A stretch of 64,000 bases of DNA from Bacillus sp. RO3. GTDB taxonomy: Bacteria > Bacillota > Bacilli > Bacillales > Bacillaceae_B. The stretch's first letter is position 1. Every line of letters starts with the position of its first letter. The stretch is taken from the NCBI RefSeq assembly GCF_012911895.1, contig NZ_JAAXCV010000027.1:124001-188000 (forward strand), read 5' to 3'. The notes under the pieces are model-generated. The model had not been told where the DNA came from. It searched no databases and worked only from the letters and a program-made list of their open reading frames with translations. Both the position numbers and the translations under genes were made by a program. Shown in pieces: positions 1 to 8,168 of this stretch.

Positions 1-721
1 CCATATCCTTTTCTGCTAATAACACTTCGCCCTTATAGATGCTCTTGGCTTCCGTCACCAATTGACCCAGGTCTCCAAAATGCGGTAAATGAGTGAGAAC
101 TAGCTTTCCTGCATTCGTTTCCCTAGCCAGTTTCCCTGCGTCTAGACTCGTCATATGACCGGCGTTCGAGGCATCCATCCCTCCATAGAAATTGCATTCA
201 CAAAGCAATACATCCGAGTCTTTCCCAAATGGAACAAAGGACTCCTTGAATGCAGAATCTGCAGTATAGAACAGCGATTTGCCATCTGCCTCGAATCTCA
301 TCCCGTAGCATGGCACCGGATGTTTGGTCTTCACAAATGATACCTCGAACGGACCAATCGATAAGGTTGTATCTTCCTTATATTCATGGGCTTTCATTAA
401 ATCTTTATATGTAATCGTATCGTAACCCCGTCGATCTTCCCCATGGGCATATACAGGTAATGTACCGTTATTTTTCCCAAGGAAGTATTGAATCAGTAAA
501 GCGTGTTGCAGTACACCTATATCTGCTACATGATCCGGATGATAGTGGGACAGAAGGACCGCATCCAGATTTGTTGCCTCCACGTGATGCTGGAGATGGG
601 ATAGGACTCCGCTGCCACAGTCCATAAGCAGTTTAAAGCCGTTATGCTCAAGTAAATACCCGCTGCTCGCTTCCCCGGCTTTCGGATAGCCGCCCCATTG
701 GCCGATAACGGTTAGCTTCAT
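1..721 (-). CDS. yhfI: YhfI-like metallo-beta-lactamase-fold hydrolase (3' end cut by window edge)
   Basis: Minus-strand frame open from an ATG at 721 to the window start; about 240 residues are visible, so only a few C-terminal residues are missing. The N-terminus (MKLTVIGQWGGYPKAGEASS) and the zinc-ligand motif SHYHPDHVAD (HxHxDH) identify an MBL-fold hydrolase of the ribonuclease Z/phosphodiesterase-like branch; further His residues lie in the KTKHPVPCYG and THLPHFG segments. It closely resembles B. subtilis YhfI, whose substrate is unknown to me. YhfH follows divergently, as neighbours do in B. subtilis. Family assignment is firm; the reaction is not established. Confidence 0.9.
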   Translation of the reverse strand, partial: MKLTVIGQWGGYPKAGEASSGYLLEHNGFKLLMDCGSGVLSHLQHHVEATNLDAVLLSHYHPDHVADIGVLQHALLIQYFLGKNNGTLPVYAHGEDRRGYDTITYKDLMKAHEYKEDTTLSIGPFEVSFVKTKHPVPCYGMRFEADGKSLFYTADSAFKESFVPFGKDSDVLLCECNFYGGMDASNAGHMTSLDAGKLARETNAGKLVLTHLPHFGDLGQLVTEAKSIYKGEVLLAEKDM

Positions 722-810
722 ATTTAAACCCCGCCCTTCACTTTAGTTTGTATCCCTACTATACTTCATTGTGCCTATTTTTTCATTTTTTTCGCCTATT
801 TTTGAATTAA

Positions 811-838
811 TTGTTGACGAAATTCATACTGTTATAAT
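811..838 (+). promoter_or_regulatory. Probable sigma-A promoter of yhfH (extended -10)
   Basis: TTGTTG at 811-816, a 16-bp spacer and TATAAT at 833-838, preceded by TG (TGTTATAAT, an extended -10). It lies 78 bp upstream of the yhfH start. The -35 is weak, so the extended -10 probably carries recognition. Confidence 0.5.
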
Positions 839-915
839 ACAATAAAATAAATTAACACATCAGTTATATAACACAAACAATTGATGGGTGAAAAAATTTA
901 CGGAGGGTGATGAAC

Positions 916-1050
916 ATGGTAAAAAATATTGTGGAGTTCTTTCGAAATTTGCCGCCTAAGTCTTGTGCACAATGTGGAGATACAATTGAGGAGCAGCATG
1001 AATGCTACGGCATTTACTGTGAGAAATGTACGACTGATTACGAGTATTAG
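916..1050 (+). CDS. yhfH: YhfH family small zinc-ribbon-like protein
   Basis: A 44-residue ORF. GGAGGG at 902-907 is 8 nt from ATG 916, which favours this start over the in-frame ATG at 910 that almost touches the Shine-Dalgarno. The product has two CxxC pairs (CAQC and CEKC) around an EEQHECYG segment, the pattern of a compact zinc ribbon, and resembles B. subtilis YhfH, which also neighbours yhfI. Function unknown. A strong hairpin terminator at 1074-1110 ends the transcript. Confidence 0.85.
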   Translation: MVKNIVEFFRNLPPKSCAQCGDTIEEQHECYGIYCEKCTTDYEY

Positions 1051-1073
1051 AAATGAAGATTCAAAGGGGTAAT

Positions 1074-1110
1074 AAAAAGGATGCTCTTCTAAGTGAAGAG
1101 CATCCTTTTT
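1074..1110. terminator. Bidirectional terminator between yhfH and the YtkA lipoprotein gene
   Basis: Perfect 16-bp inverted repeat, arms 1074-1089 and 1095-1110, 5-nt loop, with A-run and T-run flanks that serve both converging genes. Confidence 0.9.
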
Positions 1111-1113
1111 ATG

Positions 1114-1866
1114 TTAGTGTACTTCTACTGTTTGCATGGTGTGTTCGTGAATATCTTCACCTTTTGTTACATGAACGTGTACATTATATGTCCCTTTATC
1201 AGGGAAAGCATACGAACCTTGATACATACCGGCTTCTTCTTCTGCTAGGTCGACCCACTCATGTTTCTCTTGACCCTCTTTATAAATCTCCAAACGCACT
1301 TCTGCTTTTTCCAGTGCTTTTTCTTTATTTTTCACATGAACGTTTATTTCTTCTTCTTCATTCATCATCATCATTTCTGGCTTCATAAGATGGATGGAAA
1401 CAGTACTTTCGTGATGACCGTGATGACCGTCTCCGCTTTCTTCACCGTGTTCCTGAGCTTCTACATTGCCAATCATAATATCAGCTTTCGGCATGGTGTG
1501 CATATCACGGGCTGTTACATGAACTTGAACCGTATACATGCCGTCTTCTTCAAACGTCTTTTCCCCTTTATATACACCGTTCTTATCATGCTTTGCTTCA
1601 ATCATTTCACTTTCTTCTTTATGCCCAGCTTTCCAGATTTCGTATTTCACTTCCCCGGCATCCTCGACGTTCTCATCACCTTGAGTGACTTTAGTGGAAA
1701 AAGAAACAGATTGACCTTTTTCACCTTTTTCAGGTACGTCCAGCTTTGCCTCAATCGCTTCCAATTTTTCATCTTCCCTTGCTCCGTTATCATCATTTGC
1801 ATTCCCGCAGGCAGCGATAAACAATGTGATAAAACCGATCAGCACAAACAAGCTTACCTTCTTCAT
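1114..1866 (-). CDS. Lipoprotein with two FixH/YtkA-like domains, His/Met-rich linker
   Basis: A 250-residue product starting MKKVSLFVLIGF with a lipobox ending IAAC (Cys20), so probably a membrane-anchored extracytoplasmic lipoprotein. Two related Ig-like segments follow (about residues 42-130 and 150-248), each carrying the YtkA/FixH-type pattern of an E-x-W/Y stretch, a G-x-Y turn and a terminal V-x-V-H-V-T strand. Between them is a His-rich linker (GDGHHGHHE) and a Met cluster (PEMMMMNEEE). Such residues often bind copper; that role is inferred. SD AAAGGAGAG precedes ATG 1866. No partner gene is nearby, so the function is open. Confidence 0.8.
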   Translation of the reverse strand: MKKVSLFVLIGFITLFIAACGNANDDNGAREDEKLEAIEAKLDVPEKGEKGQSVSFSTKVTQGDENVEDAGEVKYEIWKAGHKEESEMIEAKHDKNGVYKGEKTFEEDGMYTVQVHVTARDMHTMPKADIMIGNVEAQEHGEESGDGHHGHHESTVSIHLMKPEMMMMNEEEEINVHVKNKEKALEKAEVRLEIYKEGQEKHEWVDLAEEEAGMYQGSYAFPDKGTYNVHVHVTKGEDIHEHTMQTVEVH

Positions 1867-1967
1867 CCCAAACTCTCCTTTAATATGTAAAATGTCTCAC
1901 CATTATGTACTTCTTACCAATTAGTATACACTCTCATACTTACGAATGGTTTGTCCATTTTATGAAG

Positions 1968-2005
1968 AAAAAAAGGGAGATTTGTGTGCTAACTCCCTTT
2001 TTTTT
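1968..2005 (-). terminator. Terminator of yhgE
   Basis: Arms AAAAAAAGGGAG (1968-1979) and CTCCCTTTTTTT (1993-2004); on the minus strand the second arm runs into a T-tract immediately after the yhgE stop. Confidence 0.8.
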
Positions 2006-2007
2006 CC

Positions 2008-4215
2008 TTATTCTTCTACTGTTTTCGTATATTGTTTCTTGAATAATCCCACAAAGAATATAGATGTCAATGCCACAAACACAATGAAGTATCCCAGCAG
2101 GATAGAGAGGTTCTGCCACATGAAATCAAAGTCCCCGCTTGAGATGACCGCTTTGAATGCTGACACTGAGTATGTCATTGGTAACAATGCACTGATTGGC
2201 TGCAGAGCGGTCGGGATTAATTCTAATGGGAATGTCCCTGCACTCGTCGTCAATTGAAGGATTAATATGATAATCGCTACAAAGCGTCCAGGATCACCTA
2301 AAATCGTTACAAGCATTTGAATGAGGACAAGGAAAGTAAGACTTGTCACAATCGTGGAAAGCAAGAAAAGTGGTACACTCTCCACTTCTAATCCTAACCC
2401 AAGCAGTAAGATTCCTGCAGCAATGAGTGATTGAATGATTCCCACCACAGTAAGAACAGTAAATTTACCAAGAAACCAGCTCATACCGCTAGATGGTCGA
2501 TCTGCCGGTTCCTTCAACGGATACACAATTGAAATCAATGGTGCCCCTACGAATAAGCCGAGTGACAGGAAGTATGGAGCAAATCCTGTTCCGTAATTTG
2601 GAACATGATTGATTTTCTCATTCTTCACGTCGACTGGACCAGCCATCATATCATACGTATCATCATCCGCTTTGACACTGTTGGCTTCTTTTGCTGCGTC
2701 TTTTAATTTTGTTTCATATTCTGTTGTTCCATCTGATAGTTTCGTTGAGCCTTCTGCTAATTCTGTTGAACCATCGGCAACTTGCTTAGACCCATCCGTT
2801 AATTGAGTGGATCCATTGTATACTTCGTTTAAACCTGAACTCAGTTCGCTTGTTCCTGAGGCAACACTTACTGTCCCTTGATATACTTCACCAAGATTAT
2901 CATTTAATATGCCAAAGTTTTTCACCACTTCACCCTGACCTGCTTGAAGCTGGTTGGATCCTTCATCCAGTTGGGCTGAGCCGTCTACTAATCGGCCGAC
3001 TCCGGCATGAAGCTCCATTTGGCCCTTATTCAGTTCCTCAATACCGGCTGTTAGGTCATTGGCGCCATTTTTAAGTTGCCCTGCTCCCTTACTTAATGCA
3101 CCTGTACCTGTTTGAAGATCCGAAGCCCCATTTTTTATTTGTCCAATTGCTGCTTCTAATTGAGCACGTTGTTCTTCAGGAAGCTTTCCCATAAAGGGCG
3201 CTAATTGCTTTTCCAATTCATTTGCACCGGAACTGATTTCCTGAGCACCAGCCCCTGCACTAATCGCATACCCCTCCAGCTCTTCAAGGCCGGTTGCCAG
3301 TTGCTCCGTAGCACCATATAGTTCTGAATCTCTTGAGGTATTAGCAACTGCACTGGCTAAACCTGCGTCCACCTGCTGTAATCCAGCCTTACTTTTATCA
3401 ATTCCGGCTGCAAGAGCATCGATCCCTGATTGGACATCTTTTGTTCCTTCATACAATTGTAGGGATTTTTCCTTCATGATCCCGACTCCGTCCGATAATT
3501 CTTTAGAACCTTTGGCAAGTTCAGCAGCACCAGCCCGCGTTTTCGCCACACCGTCATTCATCTCAACATTCTTTTCTGCCAACAAGGCTAAATGATCCTT
3601 TAACTTATTGGCACCTTGTGATAAATCGACGGCCCCATCATTGATTTCCCCAGCTTTGTCACTTGCCGCCTGATACCCGTCTCCCATATCTTTGATCTTG
3701 TCAAACATTGTCTCAGCATATGTTTCAGAGACAGACTTCGAAAGGCTTGCTTTGATTTCTTTCATGGCTGTATCACCGATTTGGGCTGACAGAAAGTTAA
3801 AGCTTTCGTTCGGAACATATTTCAGAGAAAGCTTTTTAGGATGATCTTTGAGTAAAGTTGTTCCGTTCCGAGAGAAATCCTCCGGAATCTCAACGAGCAT
3901 GTAATAATCCTGCTTCTCTAAATTTTTGTATCCTTCATTCTTATCGACAAAGTGAAAGTCGAATTGCTCACTATCCTTCAGTTTATCAACAAGTTCATCC
4001 CCGATATGCAATTCCTTTCCATCAAACTCAGCACCTTGATCACTGTTTACCACAGCAACCGGTAAATCTGAAAGTTGTTCATACGGATCCCAGAATGCCC
4101 ATAGGAACATACCACTGTATAAAACAGGGATGAACAGGACAGCCAGAATCGGTATGAGAAGTTTCTTATTCTTGAAGATCGCTCTAAATTCTGAACCAAT
4201 AAATGATTTCTTCAT
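2008..4215 (-). CDS. yhgE: YhgE/Pip family membrane protein
   Basis: 735 residues. A basic N-terminus is followed by one membrane helix (about residues 18-42), a long extracytoplasmic part, and about five C-terminal helices (about 550-730) of ABC-2 permease type. Residues about 185-520 are a repetitive coiled segment with many A/S-x-x-L-x-x-G-x-x-x-L repeats (for example GANKLKDHL, GSKELSDG, GSTELAEG), the hallmark of YhgE/Pip proteins such as the lactococcal phage infection protein. The molecular role of chromosomal YhgE is not settled; an exporter-like function is inferred from topology. The gene sits directly downstream of the TetR gene yhgD with two putative operators (4249-4312) in front. 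Confidence 0.9.
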   Translation of the reverse strand: MKKSFIGSEFRAIFKNKKLLIPILAVLFIPVLYSGMFLWAFWDPYEQLSDLPVAVVNSDQGAEFDGKELHIGDELVDKLKDSEQFDFHFVDKNEGYKNLEKQDYYMLVEIPEDFSRNGTTLLKDHPKKLSLKYVPNESFNFLSAQIGDTAMKEIKASLSKSVSETYAETMFDKIKDMGDGYQAASDKAGEINDGAVDLSQGANKLKDHLALLAEKNVEMNDGVAKTRAGAAELAKGSKELSDGVGIMKEKSLQLYEGTKDVQSGIDALAAGIDKSKAGLQQVDAGLASAVANTSRDSELYGATEQLATGLEELEGYAISAGAGAQEISSGANELEKQLAPFMGKLPEEQRAQLEAAIGQIKNGASDLQTGTGALSKGAGQLKNGANDLTAGIEELNKGQMELHAGVGRLVDGSAQLDEGSNQLQAGQGEVVKNFGILNDNLGEVYQGTVSVASGTSELSSGLNEVYNGSTQLTDGSKQVADGSTELAEGSTKLSDGTTEYETKLKDAAKEANSVKADDDTYDMMAGPVDVKNEKINHVPNYGTGFAPYFLSLGLFVGAPLISIVYPLKEPADRPSSGMSWFLGKFTVLTVVGIIQSLIAAGILLLGLGLEVESVPLFLLSTIVTSLTFLVLIQMLVTILGDPGRFVAIIILILQLTTSAGTFPLELIPTALQPISALLPMTYSVSAFKAVISSGDFDFMWQNLSILLGYFIVFVALTSIFFVGLFKKQYTKTVEE

Positions 4216-4248
4216 ATTTATCCTCCTCTAGTTTATGAAAATAATTTG

Positions 4249-4271
4249 TGACCGATATACCCATTTGGTCA
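4249..4271. promoter_or_regulatory. Putative YhgD operator A (23-bp palindrome)
   Basis: TGACC-N13-GGTCA inverted repeat, 34 bp upstream of the yhgE start. It has the same 23-bp length and TGAC/GTCA ends as sites at 4290 and 4937. Binding by YhgD is inferred. Confidence 0.6.
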
Positions 4272-4289
4272 TTCCACCTCAAAAATAAA

Positions 4290-4312
4290 TGACTAATTTA
4301 TTCATTTAGTCA
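4290..4312. promoter_or_regulatory. Putative YhgD operator B (23-bp palindrome)
   Basis: TGACTAA-N9-TTAGTCA, the most symmetric of the three sites. Its centre is 41 bp from operator A, about four helical turns. Confidence 0.6.
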
Positions 4313-4333
4313 TTTGCTGCCAAAAACGAAGGA

Positions 4334-4909
4334 CTATCGATTCGATAACCCTTTAATTAAATATAGTTCAAAGAGGTTGGCAATTTCATCTTTATCAAGT
4401 GGACCATGTGCCCGTTCCCAGTCAAATATAAGGGAAACATACATCTTCAACATCACAAAAGCGGTCATTTCTGGATTACAGGGCTTAATGGCTTCAGAGG
4501 CAATCGCTTTTTCAATGCGTTTACTTACAAATTCAATGACTACCTTCTCCATGCGATCAATTACTTCAGATACTGCAGGAGTCCCCATTTCCCGTGCTTC
4601 CTGATAAAGCTTGATGGTGAGCTTATGTTCTTTGCGGAATTCAAGCATGCGAAACAATGCACGATGAACATTTTCAGAAAATGTATCTTCCGGGTCGATG
4701 ACCTCTTCCGCTTCGCGTTTCATTTCAATAATCAACGATGATACAATTTCATCAAACAATTCTTCTTTATTCTTAAAAAACGTATAGATCGTTCCTTTTC
4801 CCACATTTGCTAACTTTGCCACCTGATCCATTGTTGTGGCTTTATAGCCAAATAGTGAGAAGGAGTTGGTTGCAGCATCCAGTATCTGTTTCCTTCGATC
4901 GACCGCCAT
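4334..4909 (-). CDS. yhgD: TetR family transcriptional regulator YhgD
   Basis: 191 residues. The N-terminal TetR helix-turn-helix spans about residues 8-52 (RRKQILDAATNSFSLFGYKA, then TTMDQVAKLANVGKGTIYTFF), followed by an all-helical ligand/dimer domain. SD GGGGGG lies ahead of ATG 4909. The yhgD-yhgE order matches B. subtilis, and YhgD is the natural candidate to repress yhgE and itself through the 23-bp palindromes on both sides. The inducer is unknown. Confidence 0.92.
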   Translation of the reverse strand: MAVDRRKQILDAATNSFSLFGYKATTMDQVAKLANVGKGTIYTFFKNKEELFDEIVSSLIIEMKREAEEVIDPEDTFSENVHRALFRMLEFRKEHKLTIKLYQEAREMGTPAVSEVIDRMEKVVIEFVSKRIEKAIASEAIKPCNPEMTAFVMLKMYVSLIFDWERAHGPLDKDEIANLFELYLIKGLSNR

Positions 4910-4936
4910 GGAATCCCCCCCTTAAATATGACCGAT

Positions 4937-4959
4937 TGACCAAATTTGAAAACCAGTCA
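4937..4959. promoter_or_regulatory. Putative YhgD operator C upstream of yhgD
   Basis: TGACCAAA-N8-CCAGTCA, again 23 bp end to end, 28 bp upstream of the yhgD start codon, suggesting autoregulation. Confidence 0.55.
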
Positions 4960-5087
4960 TTTTCATGACATTTATTAATTTATCATAGCTCTTTTCATAA
5001 CACAAGTTTATTTTATTCTTTCATTCCACATATTAAATAAGCTCTCCTGAATAGGCTATAGTGATAAGGTTTGCTTGGAGGTGTCTT

Positions 5088-6494
5088 ATGAATATATACG
5101 TGGTGAAAAGCGGAGATTCTCTCTGGTCGATCGCACAGCGATATGGTGTCGACGTCAATCAGATTTCATACGCAAATCAAATGAAGAATCCGAATATTCT
5201 CGTGATCGGACAAAGTCTTCTCATACCGGAGCCATTGAAGGAATATATCGTACAGCCTGGGGACACTTTGTACAGCATCAGCCAAAAGTACACGATCAGT
5301 TATAAAGAACTGACCGACTTTAATCAAATCTCAGAACCCGACACATTATACGTCGGTCAATTGATCGTCATGCCTTCCTTTATTCATAAAGTAAAGTCCG
5401 GGGAATCTCTCTATACCATTTCCTATAACTTTAAAGTTCCCCTGCAGGAGATATTAAATGCAAATTCAATCCCCAACCCCTCCCTCATTTACCCGAATCA
5501 GCAAATCAGGATTCCTAATACTAGACCTGAAACAGAAATAAATGCCTATACAACCCGGACAGATAAGGAAGGGATAGCTGAAGTGACAGGATTGGGAAGC
5601 TATCTATCCTATCTGACCCCCTTTACCTATTCGATTACAAAAGACGGTTCGGTCACTGAATTAAAGGATGATGCCCTTATTTCAGCATCATACAATCAAA
5701 ACGTGGACCCGCTCATGGTGCTGACAAATTATTCTGGAGGTAAATTCGACTCAGATCTGGTTGCCACTTTGTTAAGAAGTGAAGCTCTGCAAGGCACCCT
5801 TCTTTCATCTATCCTAAAGAAAATGCAGATGAAGGGATACAAAGGATTAAATATCGATTTTGAATATGTGTACCCTGAAGACAGGGAAAATTATAATACT
5901 TTCTTAAGAAGGACCGTTAAAATGCTACGACCTGAAGGGTACTCTGTATCCACCGCCCTTGCCCCTAAAATCAAAGCGGATCAAAAAGGGCTTTTGTATG
6001 AAGCCCACGACTATAAAGCCCACGGAGAGATTGTCGACTTTGTTGTCCTCATGACCTATGAATGGGGATGGGCAGGCGGCAAGCCATGGGCAATCGCCCC
6101 GATAAACGAGGTGAAAAAAGTACTCGATTACGCTGTTACAGTCATTCCAAGAAGCAAGATCCTCATGGGGGCTCCCTTATATGGACGCGATTGGAAAATC
6201 CCATGGATCGATGGAACCTTCGCAAAGACCGTCTCCCCCCAAGGAGCACTGGACATCGCAAGCAAATATGGTGTAAGGGTTCAGTACAATGATGTGTATC
6301 AATCCCCTTACTTTATCTATTGGGATGAAACCGGGCAAAAACATGAAGTATGGTTTGAAGACGCAAGAAGCATGCTGGCAAAACAGAAAACGGTAGATGA
6401 TTATGGATTGAGGGGATTAAGCTACTGGGTTTTGGGGTCGGCATTTCCTCAAAATTGGGTGCTTCAGCATTCTAGATACCGGGTTGTTAAATGA
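5088..6494 (+). CDS. LysM-GH18 spore-cortex-type N-acetylglucosaminidase (YaaH/SleL-like)
   Basis: 468 residues; start ATG 5088 chosen because GGAGG (5077-5081) is 6 nt away and LysM begins at once. Three LysM peptidoglycan-binding repeats occupy about residues 2-46, 50-94 and 97-142 (each with V-x-x-G-[DE]-[ST]-L-x-x-I). A glycosyl hydrolase 18 barrel follows, with the active-site strand YKGLNIDFEYV; the terminal D-x-E is present while the first Asp of the classical DxxDxDxE is not, as I recall for SleL/YaaH enzymes. No signal peptide is seen, typical of spore coat/cortex-associated enzymes. Probable role: cortex muropeptide hydrolysis in germination. B. subtilis YaaH has two LysM repeats; this copy has three. 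Confidence 0.88.
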   Translation: MNIYVVKSGDSLWSIAQRYGVDVNQISYANQMKNPNILVIGQSLLIPEPLKEYIVQPGDTLYSISQKYTISYKELTDFNQISEPDTLYVGQLIVMPSFIHKVKSGESLYTISYNFKVPLQEILNANSIPNPSLIYPNQQIRIPNTRPETEINAYTTRTDKEGIAEVTGLGSYLSYLTPFTYSITKDGSVTELKDDALISASYNQNVDPLMVLTNYSGGKFDSDLVATLLRSEALQGTLLSSILKKMQMKGYKGLNIDFEYVYPEDRENYNTFLRRTVKMLRPEGYSVSTALAPKIKADQKGLLYEAHDYKAHGEIVDFVVLMTYEWGWAGGKPWAIAPINEVKKVLDYAVTVIPRSKILMGAPLYGRDWKIPWIDGTFAKTVSPQGALDIASKYGVRVQYNDVYQSPYFIYWDETGQKHEVWFEDARSMLAKQKTVDDYGLRGLSYWVLGSAFPQNWVLQHSRYRVVK

Positions 6495-6622
6495 ATGCTG
6501 CACCTTCTGCTCATGCACCTTTCATACCGGACTGCTATAAAGAAGGTTTCTGACAGAAAGAAGTGAACCAATCAGACTGTCTTTAATGATCAGGGGTCAT
6601 AGCCTTAACTATCACCCAATAG

Positions 6623-6647
6623 AAAAAGACTGCCTGCCCGGCAGTCT
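6623..6647 (-). terminator. Terminator of the hem operon (after hemY)
   Basis: AGACTGCC (6627-6634) and GGCAGTCT (6640-6647) with a 5-nt loop; followed on the minus strand by TTTTTC. Confidence 0.85.
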
Positions 6648-6655
6648 CACAATAC

Positions 6656-8059
6656 CTACTTCAAATACTTCAACACCTTCAGTACCGTCCTTTTTCCCTG
6701 CTGGATGCAGTCAGGGATGCTGACCCCTTCATAAGAGCTTCCGGTGATAAATAGTCCCGGCAGACTCGACTCAGCCTGATCATACATTGATTGGATCCGT
6801 TCCCGGTGACCTACTGTATATTGAGGCATTGAGTTCTTATAACGGGAAACGATGGTAAATTCCGGTCTTCCCTCTATATCCATGATCTTACTAAGATCTT
6901 CTAGAACGATTTGTTCAATTTCATCATCGGAAAGATCGACGATGGTTTCGTCACCTGATTTCCCGAGATAACACCGTAACAGGGCTTTTCCTTCCGGGGC
7001 AGTGTGGGGCCATTTTTTATGGGTCCAGGTTCCCGCGGTCAATGAAAAGTCACTGTTTCTTGATACCAGGAATTCCGTTCCGGCAATGTCTTTTTTAATG
7101 GCCTCCTGGGAAAATCCCATTGCTACGGTGGCTACCGATGTAGCCGGCATTTCTTTTAAAAAGGATAAGAATGGGTACGAGGTGAACATGGATTGAGCAA
7201 CATGATGAGGCGTAGTCACGATTACACTGTCGGCTGTTAACTCCTCGCCGTTTGTAAAGGTAATCGTGTAATCATTGTTGTCATCTTTTTCTATGTTGGT
7301 TACTTTCATGCTTTTATAAACAGTATCCGGGTCTAGTTCTGCTTCCATGGCATCAATGAGGGATTCAAGGCCTTCGGTGAATGTCTGGAAATTCCCCTCT
7401 TCCTTCAAGGGGGACTGGCCGTTTCTTTTTATACCCGCTATTAAACTACGATGCTTTTGCTCTAGTTCATAGAGTTGCGGGAAGGTGGACATTAAGCTTA
7501 GTTGGTCGATATCCCCTGCGAATATGCCCGTTAGAAGCGGTTCGATTAAGTGGTCAACGACTTCATCTCCCATTCTTCGTCTGAAGAACTTGCCCAGTGA
7601 CTGGTCTTTCGTTTCCTGTGAACGGGGTAGGACGAAGTCTGCGGCAGCCCTCATCTTTCCAGTCAGAGAAAACAGGCTGGTCGTTATGAAAGGAGCTATT
7701 TGGGTAGGAATACCGACGATGGATCCGCCGGGTATCGGGTACAATTCACCACCAGCTATCACATAGGAGGTTCCTTTACAGTTACGAATAATCGTATCCC
7801 CGATACCCAGCCGGTCTGCTAAAAGAGCGACTTCATCTTTGTTTGATAAACAAGAGTCCGGTCCCTTTTCGATAATATACCCGTCCCTTTTCAATGTTTG
7901 CACTTTTCCACCCAGCCGGTGGGTTGCTTCCACAAGCTTTACTTCGATGGGAAGGTTATGATCTTTCATTTCCTGTTGCAGGTAATAGGCCGCCGTTAAC
8001 CCGGTGATTCCTCCACCGATGATCACGACACGCTTATTCTGTTGTTCAAACACGTTCAT
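6656..8059 (-). CDS. hemY: Coproporphyrinogen III oxidase / protoporphyrinogen oxidase HemY (CgoX)
   Basis: 467 residues from ATG 8059. FAD-dependent oxidase: the ADP-binding motif VIIGGGITGLTAAYYL lies at residues 11-26, IEKGPDSCLS follows, and the C-terminal FAD site is ITGSSYEGVSIPDC. In Firmicutes this enzyme oxidises coproporphyrinogen III to coproporphyrin III before HemH. The frame stays open to 8158, but that would add 33 residues ahead of the FAD motif, has no good SD, and would run through a strong RNA hairpin (8098-8142); B. subtilis HemY (about 470 residues) supports the shorter start. The SD AAGAAGG is close to ATG. Last gene of hemE-hemH-hemY. Confidence 0.93.
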   Translation of the reverse strand: MNVFEQQNKRVVIIGGGITGLTAAYYLQQEMKDHNLPIEVKLVEATHRLGGKVQTLKRDGYIIEKGPDSCLSNKDEVALLADRLGIGDTIIRNCKGTSYVIAGGELYPIPGGSIVGIPTQIAPFITTSLFSLTGKMRAAADFVLPRSQETKDQSLGKFFRRRMGDEVVDHLIEPLLTGIFAGDIDQLSLMSTFPQLYELEQKHRSLIAGIKRNGQSPLKEEGNFQTFTEGLESLIDAMEAELDPDTVYKSMKVTNIEKDDNNDYTITFTNGEELTADSVIVTTPHHVAQSMFTSYPFLSFLKEMPATSVATVAMGFSQEAIKKDIAGTEFLVSRNSDFSLTAGTWTHKKWPHTAPEGKALLRCYLGKSGDETIVDLSDDEIEQIVLEDLSKIMDIEGRPEFTIVSRYKNSMPQYTVGHRERIQSMYDQAESSLPGLFITGSSYEGVSIPDCIQQGKRTVLKVLKYLK

Positions 8060-8097
8060 CGCCTTCTTTAACAAAATATCTTTTACTCCACAATAGA

Positions 8098-8142
8098 GAA
8101 GGACTAAAGCGTCGAGTGTAAACTCACGTGCTTCAGTCCTTC
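8098..8142 (-). other. Strong intercistronic RNA hairpin between hemH and hemY
   Basis: Arms 8098-8110 and 8130-8142 pair over 13 bp (one G-U in the minus-strand transcript), with an inner GAGT/ACTC stem (8114-8117/8122-8125). It starts 27 nt after the hemH stop and ends 38 nt before hemY. No T-run follows, so it is not a standard terminator; RNA processing, stability or translational control are possible. Confidence 0.7.
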
Positions 8143-8168
8143 CATTTGTTTCATCCAAAAACGAGAGG

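Noticed and set aside
1261-1890. 209-codon plus-strand frame
   Set aside because: Antisense shadow of the YtkA lipoprotein gene; Phe/Cys/His-rich composition typical of a reverse frame.
8060-8158. N-terminal extension of HemY in frame to 8158
   Set aside because: No good SD, adds 33 residues before the FAD motif, unlike known HemY, and crosses a strong hairpin.
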